The notes: generated by a model not told the origin, from the sequence alone. A stretch of 64,000 bases of DNA from Streptococcus toyakuensis (GCF_024346585.1 NZ_AP024523.1:319001-383000), one strand, 5' to 3'. Shown: positions 47,472 through 55,573, counted from the stretch's first letter. Numbers and translations are program-made.

Positions 47472-47591
47472 ATGGATTTTAAAAGTTTTATTATTGGTTT
47501 AGTAGTTGGTATATTAGGCCCCTATATGGATGATTTAATTAGAAAAATATTTTCAAAATCTCCCAAAAAGAATAAGGATAGCACTTTCTAA
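47472..47591 (+). CDS. Small membrane peptide, putative immunity protein, copy 1
   Basis: 39 residues (MDFKSFIIGLVVGILGPYMD followed by a basic tail rich in Lys and Ser), one membrane helix. It starts two bases after the bacteriocin stop, so it is coupled to it. Size, charge and position fit the tiny immunity proteins of the blp locus; function inferred. Confidence 0.72.
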   Translation: MDFKSFIIGLVVGILGPYMDDLIRKIFSKSPKKNKDSTF

Positions 47592-47602
47592 AAAATCAAT
47601 TT

Positions 47603-47640
47603 CTCCCCTGTATTTGCTAGATTAATTTACAGGGGAGTTT
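47603..47640 (+). terminator. Terminator of cassette 1
   Basis: CTCCCCTGTA pairs with TACAGGGGAG, followed by TTTCTTT. A further hairpin just before the next BlpR box (AAGTATG/CATGCTT and a T7 run, about 47732-47757) insulates the next promoter. Confidence 0.85.
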
Positions 47641-47766
47641 CTTTAATATTATTTCGTCTGTCAAAGTGATATGGGATAGCAGGGTGAAAAGTTTACCAAC
47701 AAGTCGGTATCAAGACAATATAAAGAGGAAAGTATGTTTTTCATGCTTGCTTTTTTTAATTTTTTT

Positions 47767-47833
47767 ACAATTCAAGACGTTTCGATGACAATTCAAGATT
47801 TGGATGAAAAATTTTAAAAAACAATGATATACT
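47767..47833 (+). promoter_or_regulatory. BlpR box and -10 of cassette 2
   Basis: ACAATTCAAGA occurs twice, at 47767-47777 and 47788-47798 (perfect repeats 21 bases apart), then 29 bases to TATACT (47828-47833). Confidence 0.88.
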
Positions 47834-47891
47834 AAACTTGTCAAAGTTGCAACAGTACAAAAAATTAAAAATAAAAAAAGGAGTATTTGTC

Positions 47892-48122
47892 ATGAATACA
47901 AAAATGATGGAACAATTTGAGATTATGGATACTGATATGCTTACTTGCGTTGAAGGTGGCGATTGTAATTGGGGAGATTTTGCAAAAGCAGGTGTTGGAG
48001 GAGGAGTAGCAAGAGGTCTTCGGCTAGGAATTAAAACAAGAACATGGCAAGGTGCAGCAGCTGGTGCTGCAGGAGGAGCTATACTTGGAGGTGTAGCTTA
48101 TGCAGCCACATGTTGGTGGTAA
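47892..48122 (+). CDS. Double-glycine bacteriocin peptide, copy 2
   Basis: Second copy of the gene at 47239, identical in protein sequence (76 residues, two cysteines in the mature part) and in its flanks. Two identical copies would raise dosage of this peptide over its neighbours. Confidence 0.9.
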   Translation: MNTKMMEQFEIMDTDMLTCVEGGDCNWGDFAKAGVGGGVARGLRLGIKTRTWQGAAAGAAGGAILGGVAYAATCWW

Positions 48123-48124
48123 TT

Positions 48125-48244
48125 ATGGATTTTAAAAGTTTTATTATTGGTTTAGTAGTTGGTATATTAGGCCCCTATATGGATGATTTAATTAGAAAAA
48201 TATTTTCAAAATCTCCCAAAAAGAATAAGGATAGCACTTTCTAA
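48125..48244 (+). CDS. Small membrane peptide, putative immunity protein, copy 2
   Basis: Identical 39-residue copy of the peptide at 47472, two bases after the bacteriocin stop. A matching terminator follows at 48256-48293. Confidence 0.7.
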   Translation: MDFKSFIIGLVVGILGPYMDDLIRKIFSKSPKKNKDSTF

Positions 48245-48419
48245 AAAATCAATTTCTCCCCTGTATTTGCTAGATTAATTTACAGGGGAGTTTCTTTAAT
48301 ATTATTTCGTCTGTCAAAGTGATATGGGATAGCAGGGTGAAAAGTTTACCAACAAGTCGGTATCAAGACAATATAAAGAGGAAAGTATGTTTTTCATGCT
48401 TGCTTTTTTTAATTTTTTT

Positions 48420-48486
48420 ACAATTCAAGACGTTTCGATGACAATTCAAGATTTGGATGAAAAATTTTAAAAAACAATGATATACT
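48420..48486 (+). promoter_or_regulatory. BlpR box and -10 of the BlpM-like cassette
   Basis: ACAATTCAAGA at 48420-48430 and 48441-48451, then 29 bases to TATACT (48481-48486). The leader is near-identical to cassettes 1 and 2 until about 48498. Confidence 0.88.
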
Positions 48487-48542
48487 AAACTTGTCAAGGT
48501 TGCAACAGGACAAAAATTAAAAATAAAAAAGGAGTATTTGTC

Positions 48543-48779
48543 ATGGATACAAAAATGATGTCACAATTTTCTGTTATGGATAATGAAATGCTTGCTTGCG
48601 TTGAAGGTGGAGATATTGATTGGGGAAGAACAATTGCTTGTGGAGCAGGGATTGCGTATGGCGCACTTGATGGGTATGCAACAACTTATGGTTCGACATT
48701 TCTATTGGGACCATATGCTATAGGAACAGGAGCAATTGGTGCTGTGCTAGGTGGGATTGGTGGTGCACTTACCTGTTAG
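48543..48779 (+). CDS. BlpM-like double-glycine bacteriocin peptide
   Basis: 78-residue precursor: leader MDTKMMSQFSVMDNEMLACV plus EGG and a 55-residue mature peptide starting DIDWGRTIACGAGIAYG and ending in GGALTC, with several GxxxG motifs. Two cysteines, at mature positions 10 and 55. The leader and the DIDWGR...AYGA.DG pattern resemble pneumococcal BlpM, but the mature part is longer than the BlpM I recall. It could form a two-peptide bacteriocin with the CNWG peptide. Confidence 0.87.
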   Translation: MDTKMMSQFSVMDNEMLACVEGGDIDWGRTIACGAGIAYGALDGYATTYGSTFLLGPYAIGTGAIGAVLGGIGGALTC

Positions 48780-48798
48780 CATAGGAAAGGAGATAGTA

Positions 48799-49203
48799 AT
48801 GAAAAAAATATTTGCAACAAAACACAATGTTTTCTTAGTGAGGTTGTTGTTCGGACAGATACCTTTGGTTGTTTCTACTTATCTATTTCTATCTCGTCAG
48901 TTTTTAAATTTTTCCGTAGTTTTCCAATTTCTTTTAGTAGTTATTAACTTGGCTTCTATTTTGGCTACTGTTTATCTCACTAGGGAAATGAGGGTAAGAG
49001 AGTTTGAAGATGATGATTTGGTTAGTCCTAGAACCAATCAACTCATGTTCGTCGGCTTGACAGGTTTTATGTCTATTATTTGTTTGTATAGAGGTGTCAC
49101 AGCAGGAGAATCTTACCAACAAATAATCGCTTATATTTGCGCTATTCTCTGCTTGGTTGTCATGTTTTTACTCATTTGGGGCTTGAAGTATTATAAAAAG
49201 TAG
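48799..49203 (+). CDS. Four-helix membrane protein, putative immunity
   Basis: 134 residues with four hydrophobic helices (LLFGQIPLVVSTYLFL, FQFLLVVINLASILATVYL, LMFVGLTGFMSIICLY, AILCLVVMFLLIWGLKYYKK). It starts 19 bases after the BlpM-like stop behind AAAGGAG. Position and topology match blp immunity-type genes. I chose ATG 48799; the longer frame back to 48751 lies inside the bacteriocin gene. Confidence 0.72.
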   Translation: MKKIFATKHNVFLVRLLFGQIPLVVSTYLFLSRQFLNFSVVFQFLLVVINLASILATVYLTREMRVREFEDDDLVSPRTNQLMFVGLTGFMSIICLYRGVTAGESYQQIIAYICAILCLVVMFLLIWGLKYYKK

Positions 49204-49222
49204 AGCTTGATGAAGTATAAAG

Positions 49223-49256
49223 GGGTAAGTGTTTTTGAAATACTTACCCTTTTATA
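49223..49256 (+). terminator. Terminator before the thioredoxin cassette
   Basis: GGGTAAGT pairs with ACTTACCC and is followed by TTTTAT. Confidence 0.75.
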
Positions 49257-49267
49257 ATGAATTTTTT

Positions 49268-49334
49268 GCAATTCAAGATGTTTCGATGACCATTTAAGAT
49301 TTAGATGAATTTGTAATCTTAAATAAGGTAAGAT
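49268..49334 (+). promoter_or_regulatory. BlpR box and -10 of the thioredoxin cassette
   Basis: GCAATTCAAGA (49268-49278) and ACCATTTAAGA (49289-49299), 21 bases apart; TAAGAT (49329-49334) at the standard 29-base distance serves as a weaker -10. Confidence 0.78.
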
Positions 49335-49351
49335 AAAGATAACAAATGTAA

Positions 49352-50398
<1,047 letters not shown>

Positions 50399-50838
50399 AA
50401 ATAGATGGTAAACAGGTGCAATGATATTATTTGTTTGTAATAACATATAGCTAACATTTGCCTATAGACACGAGTGAGGAAATAGATGTATTTAGTTTAT
50501 ATATAAAAGATTATAATTGTATATGAAATGGACTGAATGGTAAAAGGTCAAGTATTTCCGAAATGCTTTCTTTTTCGATTATTTTAACGCCTCAAGATGT
50601 TTTGATGACTATTTATGATTTGGATGGAAAATTTCAAAGAATAGTAGTATACTAACATTGTTAAGATTGTATCCGAAAGTGGAATACCAACTCTTATAGA
50701 GGAGAAAACTAACCACTTTTAGAGAATTAAATAGTAGTTGATGTATAGGTAAAAAAGCATGGTAAATAGTTAGTATTAATGGTAAATAGTTAGTATTAGC
50801 GGAAGTAGAAACAAGAAAAATACGAACGGAAAAATACA
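50399..50838 (+). promoter_or_regulatory. 440-bp spacer with a degenerate BlpR box
   Basis: Holds a hairpin terminator near 50551-50576 (AAGTATTTC/GAAATGCTT, then TTTCTTTTT) and a BlpR box with weak repeats ACGCCTCAAGA (50587-50597) and ACTATTTATGA (50608-50618). TATACT follows at 50648-50653 with the standard 21/29 geometry. After that there is about 185 bases of leader without a recognisable peptide gene, including a 20-bp tandem duplication. It looks like a cassette whose peptide gene has been lost. Confidence 0.7.
50759..50798. repeat. 20-bp tandem duplication
   Basis: ATGGTAAATAGTTAGTATTA occurs twice in direct succession in the leader before the gene at 50839. Confidence 0.95.
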
Positions 50839-51087
50839 ATGAAAAAGAGTAGAAAAATTAAAAGAGCAGTGCATAGCATTGCGAACGGGGGAGCATATTT
50901 TTTAATCGTTGCACTCCTAATTAATGTGGTTCTTGTCTATTTTTCAGAAGATTTTGACCCAAGGTGGGCAAAAGTTGTACAAATAGTTGGAACACCGTTT
51001 TCTTTAGGTTTAGGTTTTTTCATTTATGGTGAAGGCGTAAAAGCACTAAACGAATATAAAAAAGAAGACGACGAGAAGGGGAAATAA
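50839..51087 (+). CDS. Small two-helix membrane protein, putative immunity
   Basis: 82 residues: a basic N terminus (MKKSRKIKRAVHSIANG), helix AYFLIVALLINVVLVYF, then helix VQIVGTPFSLGLGFFIYG and a charged tail. No family recognised; size and place in a BlpR-driven cassette suggest immunity. The usual strong ribosome site is missing (only GGAAAAA upstream). Confidence 0.62.
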   Translation: MKKSRKIKRAVHSIANGGAYFLIVALLINVVLVYFSEDFDPRWAKVVQIVGTPFSLGLGFFIYGEGVKALNEYKKEDDEKGK

Positions 51088-51138
51088 TAATTAAAAAAAC
51101 TGAAACAGTACTAAAAAATGTAAAATAAAGGGGGAAAA

Positions 51139-51341
51139 ATGGCGAGTAAAAAGAAGTTACTTGGAGAAGAGTTTGGGAAGATGGTGTTGTCAAGGACGAT
51201 AGCGACCTATGAAAAAGCAATCAACGCTGAAAAATAACATTTTCAGATGAAAAGATGGAGGAGCTAGACAACATACTATCTAATGGAATGGGGTTGCTTG
51301 ATGGAGTACAAGCATACGGTATTCTAACAGGACGAAAATAA
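51139..51341 (+). pseudogene. Small frameshifted gene (67-codon ancestor)
   Basis: Behind GGGGGAAAA, ATG 51139 reads 32 residues (MASKKKLLGEEFGKMVLSRT... ending NAEK) and stops at 51237. The next frame continues at once with ITFSDEKMEELDNILSNGMG and then LLDGVQAYGILTGRK to a stop at 51341. One extra A in the run at 51230-51234 would join both into 67 residues. Most likely a one-base deletion in a homopolymer; a slippage-controlled gene or sequencing error is possible. Confidence 0.68.
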
Positions 51342-51355
51342 AAAAAGCATTCCTC

Positions 51356-51400
51356 GTGAATACAAAAACAATGTTTCAATTAGCAGAAGTTAACAGATAA
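51356..51400 (+). pseudogene. Remnant of a double-glycine leader
   Basis: GTG 51356 reads MNTKTMFQLAEVNR and stops. The first residues match the start of Blp leaders (MNTKTMSQFE at 53202). No ribosome site or downstream GG. A short decayed bacteriocin start, or a chance match. Confidence 0.45.
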
Positions 51401-51451
51401 AGTTTGTCTTTATCGAGCCTGACTTTTACCAGAGTATGTGAGGTATATTAA

Positions 51452-51808
51452 ATGAATAAGAAATCCTTTTTTATCATCTGCTCTACGTTGATTATAGCAT
51501 CGAATCTTCTCATGATTTCCGTGGTGAACAAGGGAGAAGAAACAGGGAGCAATCTGTTTGTGATTGCTATAGCCTGTGTTATGTTACCAGCCTTTTTATA
51601 TGCAGTTGAAAATCAACTGACTTCATTGGTAAGAGTAGAATCAATACTCCTGATTCAGCTGACAGTTATATCCCTACTCCGTCTTATCAACAGAATAGGG
51701 AGGACGCCTGAAATCCTCAACATTATCATTACCCTTATCGCTTTGGCAAGTGGGACAGCTGCTATCCTTGTTGCGATTATGAGAATATATGAGAACATAC
51801 GGAAGTGA
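51452..51808 (+). CDS. Four-helix membrane protein, putative immunity
   Basis: 118 residues, nearly all hydrophobic: FFIICSTLIIASNLLMISV, LFVIAIACVMLPAFLY, ILLIQLTVISLLRLI and ITLIALASGTAAILVAIM. It resembles in layout, not in sequence, the protein at 48799. There is no recognisable bacteriocin directly ahead, only the decayed fragments. Unknown family. Confidence 0.65.
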   Translation: MNKKSFFIICSTLIIASNLLMISVVNKGEETGSNLFVIAIACVMLPAFLYAVENQLTSLVRVESILLIQLTVISLLRLINRIGRTPEILNIIITLIALASGTAAILVAIMRIYENIRK

Positions 51809-51857
51809 GGGTGAGTAGTTTTCTATTTTGTATTTTCACATTGTCAAGTTCCCTCAG

Positions 51858-51890
51858 GGCAAGTATGTTTTTCATGCTTGCTTTTTTAAA
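51858..51890 (+). terminator. Insulating terminator before the 52-kb cassette
   Basis: GCAAGTATG pairs (one G-T) with CATGCTTGC around TTTTT, with a T6 run. The same hairpin recurs before cassettes 2 and 3. Confidence 0.8.
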
Positions 51891-51897
51891 TTTTTTA

Positions 51898-51964
51898 ACA
51901 ATTCAAGATGTTTTGATGACCATTTATGATTTGAATGAAAAAAATTAATAAACAGTGATATACT
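51898..51964 (+). promoter_or_regulatory. BlpR box and -10 of the 52-kb peptide cassette
   Basis: ACAATTCAAGA (51898-51908) and ACCATTTATGA (51919-51929), then 29 bases to TATACT (51959-51964). Confidence 0.83.
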
Positions 51965-52019
51965 AAACTTGTCAAAGTTGCAACAGGACAAAAATTAAAA
52001 ATAAAAAGGAGTATTTGTC

Positions 52020-52253
52020 ATGGATACAAAAATGATGGAACAATTTGAAATTATGGATACTGAAATTCTTGATCATATAGAGGGTGGGGATGTATCTGAT
52101 ATTTATAAAGGGTACGCTTATCAGGAAGGTCCATTTGGTGCTTACCCTTCTATATTAAAAAATTCAGGTCCTTTTCCAGTAAGTGGGTACTGCCCGCGTG
52201 GTTATCATGACCGTGGTTATATAGGAGCAGGTTTCCATTTATGTGGAATATAG
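52020..52253 (+). CDS. Unusual double-glycine peptide, Tyr/Gly/Pro-rich, two cysteines
   Basis: 77-residue precursor: leader MDTKMMEQFEIMDTEILDHI plus EGG, then 54 residues starting DVSDIYKGYAYQEGPFG with the C-terminal part GYCPRGYHDRGYIGAG then FHLCGI. Unlike classical class IIb peptides it has no hydrophobic GxxxG helix; it is polar, aromatic and proline-rich, with cysteines at mature 35 and 52. The C-terminal Cys-bounded segment resembles the restored frame of the peptide at 53202. Followed closely by a CPBP gene. Function unknown: secreted effector, signal or atypical bacteriocin. Confidence 0.8.
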   Translation: MDTKMMEQFEIMDTEILDHIEGGDVSDIYKGYAYQEGPFGAYPSILKNSGPFPVSGYCPRGYHDRGYIGAGFHLCGI

Positions 52254-52284
52254 GCTGAAATATAAGAAATGAGGAAGAGTTTCT

Positions 52285-52974
52285 ATGAAAAAGTATCAGC
52301 TTCTACTCAAAATAAGTGCAGTTTTCTCTTACTTATTTTTCGTATTTGGACTTGCTAAGCTGACGCTTATTGTTCAAAATTATTGGCAATTTTCTTCCCA
52401 GATTGGCAATTTCGTCTGGATTCAAAATCTCTTGAGTTTGCTATTTAGCGGAGTCATGATTTGGATTCTGGTTAAGACAGGTCATGGTTATCTCTTTCGC
52501 ATTCCGAGAAAAAAATGGCTTTGGTATTCGATTTTGACAGTATTAGTGGTAGTGCTCCAGATCTCTTTTAACGTTCAGACAGCTAAACATGTTCAGTCAA
52601 CTGCTGAAGGTTGGGCTGTATTGATCGGTTATAGTGGGACCAACTTTGCTGAGCTAGGTATCTATGTAACCCTGTTTTTTCTGACTCCACTGATGGAAGA
52701 GTTGATTTATAGGGGATTACTGCAACACGCCTTTTTTAAGCATTCGAGATTTGGCATTGATTTGCTTCTTCCGTCAATTTTATTTGCTCTTCCTCATTTT
52801 TCAAGCCTGCCTAGTTTGTTAGATATCTTCGTCTTTGCAACATCTGGCATCATCTTTGCTAGTTTGACCCGCTATACCAAGAGCATTTATCCTTCCTATA
52901 CGGTGCATGTGATCAATAATATTTTCGCAACATTACCATTTTTGCTTACTTTTTTACACAGGGTATTTAGCTAA
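52285..52974 (+). CDS. CPBP-family intramembrane protease-like protein (BlpY-like paralogue)
   Basis: 229-residue membrane protein with about six to seven helices and the CPBP (Abi) motifs: EELIYRGLLQHAFF (motif 1), LPSILFALPHFSSLPS (motif 2) and a late VHVINNIFA (motif 3). It aligns without gaps to the 229-residue protein at 53792. CPBP proteins next to bacteriocin genes are usually immunity or maturation factors. It starts 31 bases after the peptide. Confidence 0.85.
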   Translation: MKKYQLLLKISAVFSYLFFVFGLAKLTLIVQNYWQFSSQIGNFVWIQNLLSLLFSGVMIWILVKTGHGYLFRIPRKKWLWYSILTVLVVVLQISFNVQTAKHVQSTAEGWAVLIGYSGTNFAELGIYVTLFFLTPLMEELIYRGLLQHAFFKHSRFGIDLLLPSILFALPHFSSLPSLLDIFVFATSGIIFASLTRYTKSIYPSYTVHVINNIFATLPFLLTFLHRVFS

Positions 52975-53074
52975 AAATAGTAGATTAAAAATAATTATCG
53001 ATTTTAAGAAGTGAATAATGGAATTTAATATTATTCACTTCTTATTAGTTGATTGGGAAGATTGTACTCTTTGA

Positions 53075-53141
53075 GTAATTTAAGATGTTTTGATGATAAT
53101 TCAAGATTTGTATGAAAAACTTTAACAAATAGTGTTATACT
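53075..53141 (+). promoter_or_regulatory. BlpR box and -10 of the last cassette
   Basis: GTAATTTAAGA (53075-53085) and ATAATTCAAGA (53096-53106), then 29 bases to TATACT (53136-53141). Confidence 0.82.
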
Positions 53142-53201
53142 AAAATTGCCAATTGCAACAGGATAACAATTAAAATTAAAAATAAAAAAGAGGTATTCGT
53201 T

Positions 53202-53438
53202 ATGAATACAAAAACGATGTCACAATTTGAAATGATGGATACTGATATGCTTGCGAAAGTTGAAGGAGATTTCGGAGGTTGGGGAGATATGATTTCTGGT
53301 TTATTGGGTGGGCTAGCACTTTCTCCAACTTTGGATCAATTAATGGTAAGTGGCCTATTATACATCCTTCAAAACCATGTAGTCCTTATGGTATTGGGGG
53401 AACTCCAAACTCATGTAATGGTATTTAAAAAGGATTGA
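53202..53438 (+). pseudogene. Double-glycine-type peptide, probably frameshifted
   Basis: Leader MNTKTMSQFEMMDTDMLAKV then EGD (Gly-Asp, not Gly-Gly), mature start FGGWGDMISGLLGGLALSPT and LDQ. From 53339 the given frame becomes an unconvincing hydrophobic tail. The neighbouring frame reads NGKWPIIHPSKPCSPYGIGG then TPNSCNGI and stops at 53428, which resembles the Cys-bounded end of the peptide at 52020. A one-base loss near CAATTAATGG (about 53335) would explain this. Both the leader site and the tail are thus damaged. Confidence 0.7.
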
Positions 53439-53442
53439 AACT

Positions 53443-53763
53443 ATGAAGGCAAAATATGGGAATCAAATTGTTGATGTTTGGGAAATTGGTCAAGCGACTC
53501 CTAAACCAAGTTGGGTAGAGGAAGCTTTTCAAAAAAATTATATGGTTTGGTTGGATAATCATGTGCGCATTCTAATGGCAGGTCTTAATACTTCTCTCGC
53601 AACGAATATCAAGTTTGGTCTAGTTGGAACAGTTGGAGGAGGATTCGCTGGTTATGGGATGTATGTTCTTGGTTATCCAGGTGATTATATAGATATCACC
53701 AATCATAGAGTTGTTTCTGCTAAAACATTTCACAAAAGTTATCAAATTTTAGAAAATGATTAG
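53443..53763 (+). CDS. Uncharacterised protein with a phage-like C-terminal motif
   Basis: 106 residues. N terminus KAKYGNQIVDVWEIGQATPK, a middle stretch IKFGLVGTVGGGFAGYGMYV that could be a membrane helix, and an end GYPGDYIDITNHRVVSAKTF followed by HKSYQIL. The end recalls small phage proteins whose tail reads roughly GDYII...F...Y. It overlaps nothing; ribosome site AAAGGATTG. Function unknown; possibly immunity to the peptide just upstream. Confidence 0.6.
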   Translation: MKAKYGNQIVDVWEIGQATPKPSWVEEAFQKNYMVWLDNHVRILMAGLNTSLATNIKFGLVGTVGGGFAGYGMYVLGYPGDYIDITNHRVVSAKTFHKSYQILEND

Positions 53764-53791
53764 ATATCATTTAATTGTAATGGAGAAAGCT

Positions 53792-54481
53792 ATGAAAAAA
53801 CATCCTATTCTTTTCAAAGCGAGTGCAATTCTTTCTTATTTGTTTCTGTTTTTCGGACTGTTTTGGACAACCCGATTTTGGAGCAACTATTGGGAGTTCT
53901 CGTCTTGGGTAGGAAATCTTATCTGGATTCGAAACATCATCAGCCTTCTCTTTATCAGCTTGATGGTTTGGATTTTGGTCAGGTCGGGCCATGCTTATCT
54001 CTTTCGCATCCCTAGGAAAAAGTGGTTGAGCTATTCTGTCCTGACGGTGTTAGCAGCTGTTGTGCTTATCTGTTTTAACTATCTGACAGCTAAACACGTT
54101 CAGGGGACGAACGAAGGGTGGAATTTGTTTATTGTCTATAGTGAGACCAATTTTGCGGAGTTCGGTGTTTACCTAACTTTAATCGTACTAGGACCTCTGA
54201 TGGAAGAATTGGTATGTAGGGGATTGCTTCAACATGCCTTCTTTAAGAATTCGAGGTGGGGGCTGGATCTTCTCTTTCCGTCATTCTTATTTGCCTTGCC
54301 CCATTTTTCTAGCTTGCCAAGTCTCGCAGATATTTTTGTCTATACGGCAGTGGGTTGTCTATATGCCTGGCTGACACGTTATACGAAGAGTATCTATCCT
54401 TCTTATTCGATTCATATTGTTAATAATATCATCGCAAACTTACCATTTTTGCTCACTTTTCTACACAGGGTCCTGGGCTAA
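53792..54481 (+). CDS. blpY: CPBP-family intramembrane protease-like protein (BlpY)
   Basis: 229 residues from ATG 53792, which has GGAG six bases upstream; a longer frame from 53756 overlaps the preceding gene. CPBP motifs EELVCRGLLQHAFF, LPSLADIF after ALPHFSS, and a late HIVNNIIAN. Same length as its paralogue at 52285 and clearly homologous along its whole length. Followed by blpZ- and pncP-like genes, the order at the end of pneumococcal blp loci, hence the name. Confidence 0.8.
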   Translation: MKKHPILFKASAILSYLFLFFGLFWTTRFWSNYWEFSSWVGNLIWIRNIISLLFISLMVWILVRSGHAYLFRIPRKKWLSYSVLTVLAAVVLICFNYLTAKHVQGTNEGWNLFIVYSETNFAEFGVYLTLIVLGPLMEELVCRGLLQHAFFKNSRWGLDLLFPSFLFALPHFSSLPSLADIFVYTAVGCLYAWLTRYTKSIYPSYSIHIVNNIIANLPFLLTFLHRVLG

Positions 54482-54522
54482 AAAACCAGAAGACTTGCTT
54501 TTCAGCCATAGAGGAGGTTATT

Positions 54523-54771
54523 ATGTATAAACACTTATTTTTCCTAGATTCCAAAACCTTAGACTGGTTGACACCCTATATTCTAGTCTTGGCTTCTGAC
54601 ACCATTGCTTTTAATGTTTTTGTGTTAACCTTTGTATCTGCGGTGGTCTTTAATTCCCTAAATTCCATGCTAGCTTTAATGGCTATCTTCTTAGGGGCTG
54701 GCTATGTGGTCGGATTTTGGTTACTAAAATGGTTTGTTTTGGAAAGGTTAGAGCTAAAGGATGACGTGTAG
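54523..54771 (+). CDS. blpZ: Small membrane protein BlpZ
   Basis: 82 residues with two helices (IAFNVFVLTFVSAVVFNSL, LALMAIFLGAGYVVGFWLL) and an N terminus MYKHLFFLDSKTLDWLTPYI. Name by position between blpY and pncP and by resemblance to the pneumococcal protein I recall; function unknown, presumed immunity. Confidence 0.75.
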   Translation: MYKHLFFLDSKTLDWLTPYILVLASDTIAFNVFVLTFVSAVVFNSLNSMLALMAIFLGAGYVVGFWLLKWFVLERLELKDDV

Positions 54772-54801
54772 GGAAGTCTGTTTGTTGAGGAGGATATTTT
54801 T

Positions 54802-55413
54802 ATGGAGTTTTTTGATAAATTTCATGCCTTTTGTTTTGGATTTTTAGTACTACTAATCGTCATTACAGTGCCTTATACGATTAACCATGGGGATTTTTTT
54901 CAAAATGAATCTGAATTGATTATTGTAAGTCTTCTAGTAACCTCGCTAAGTGTTGCTTATGCTAGAAAGTTTGAAATGATTTCTTTTGGGATGTTAAGCA
55001 AGAAAGAACTTTTGCTTTTCGTTGCAATCTTTCTTCTGAGTGTACTTGAGACGCTGGTTTATATTCATTTCTTCGCTGTTTCTTCTGGCGCAGGAGTTCA
55101 ACACTTATCGGAAGTCAGCAGAGGAATTTCTCTGTCTTTGATTTTGACTTCCTCAGTTTTTGGCCCCATCCAGGAGGAACTCATTTTCAGAGGACTTCTT
55201 CAAGGTGCCGTTTTTGACAATTCTTGGTTAGGGCTTGTGCTAACTTCCTCTCTTTTTTCTTTCATGCATGGACCTTCTAATGTCCCTTCGTTTATTTTTT
55301 ATCTACTTGGGGGCTTGTTGCTGGGCTTTGCTTATAAAAAGAGCCAAAACTTATGGGTTTCTACTCTAGTTCACATGTTTTACAATGCTTGGCCACTCTT
55401 ATATTATTTATAA
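54802..55413 (+). CDS. pncP: CPBP-family membrane protease-like protein (PncP)
   Basis: 203 residues; motifs EELIFRGLLQGAVF, FSFMHGPSNVPSFIFY (His motif) and HMFYNAWPLL. A third CPBP protein of the locus, but more distant from the two 229-residue paralogues. In pneumococci the pncP position marks the end of the blp locus. Likely immunity; peptidase activity untested here. Confidence 0.78.
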   Translation: MEFFDKFHAFCFGFLVLLIVITVPYTINHGDFFQNESELIIVSLLVTSLSVAYARKFEMISFGMLSKKELLLFVAIFLLSVLETLVYIHFFAVSSGAGVQHLSEVSRGISLSLILTSSVFGPIQEELIFRGLLQGAVFDNSWLGLVLTSSLFSFMHGPSNVPSFIFYLLGGLLLGFAYKKSQNLWVSTLVHMFYNAWPLLYYL

Positions 55414-55421
55414 AAATCATG

Positions 55422-55456
55422 AAAAGGTAAGCAGAAGACGGTGCTTGCCTTTTCTT
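55422..55456 (+). terminator. Terminator at the end of the blp locus
   Basis: AAAAGGTAAGC pairs with GCTTGCCTTTT, with a T-rich tail. Forms the right boundary of the locus. Confidence 0.85.
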
Positions 55457-55515
55457 TCTACAATGATACCCAAGCCAATCCAGAGGCTTTTCTTTGAGAA
55501 TCGGGCGTGGAGCGG

Positions 55516-55544
55516 TTGACGAATAGGCCAAAAACTAGTAGAAT
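55516..55544 (+). promoter_or_regulatory. ccrZ promoter
   Basis: TTGACG (55516-55521) and TAGAAT (55539-55544), 17 bases apart, 29 bases before the ATG. Confidence 0.7.
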
Positions 55545-55573
55545 AGTAAGGAAACTTTATACGGAGGAAAGAA

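Larger units (their letters stand above)
47121..48426. repeat. Tandem duplication, 653-bp period, two full copies plus a promoter third
   Basis: Bases 47121-47773 recur at 47774-48426 with no difference that I could find by eye. The repeat continues into the third promoter (48427 to about 48500) before diverging. Each unit runs from the BlpR box through a bacteriocin gene, a small membrane peptide gene and two terminator hairpins to the next BlpR box. Complete identity points to a very recent unequal exchange between neighbouring box sequences. Confidence 0.95.
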
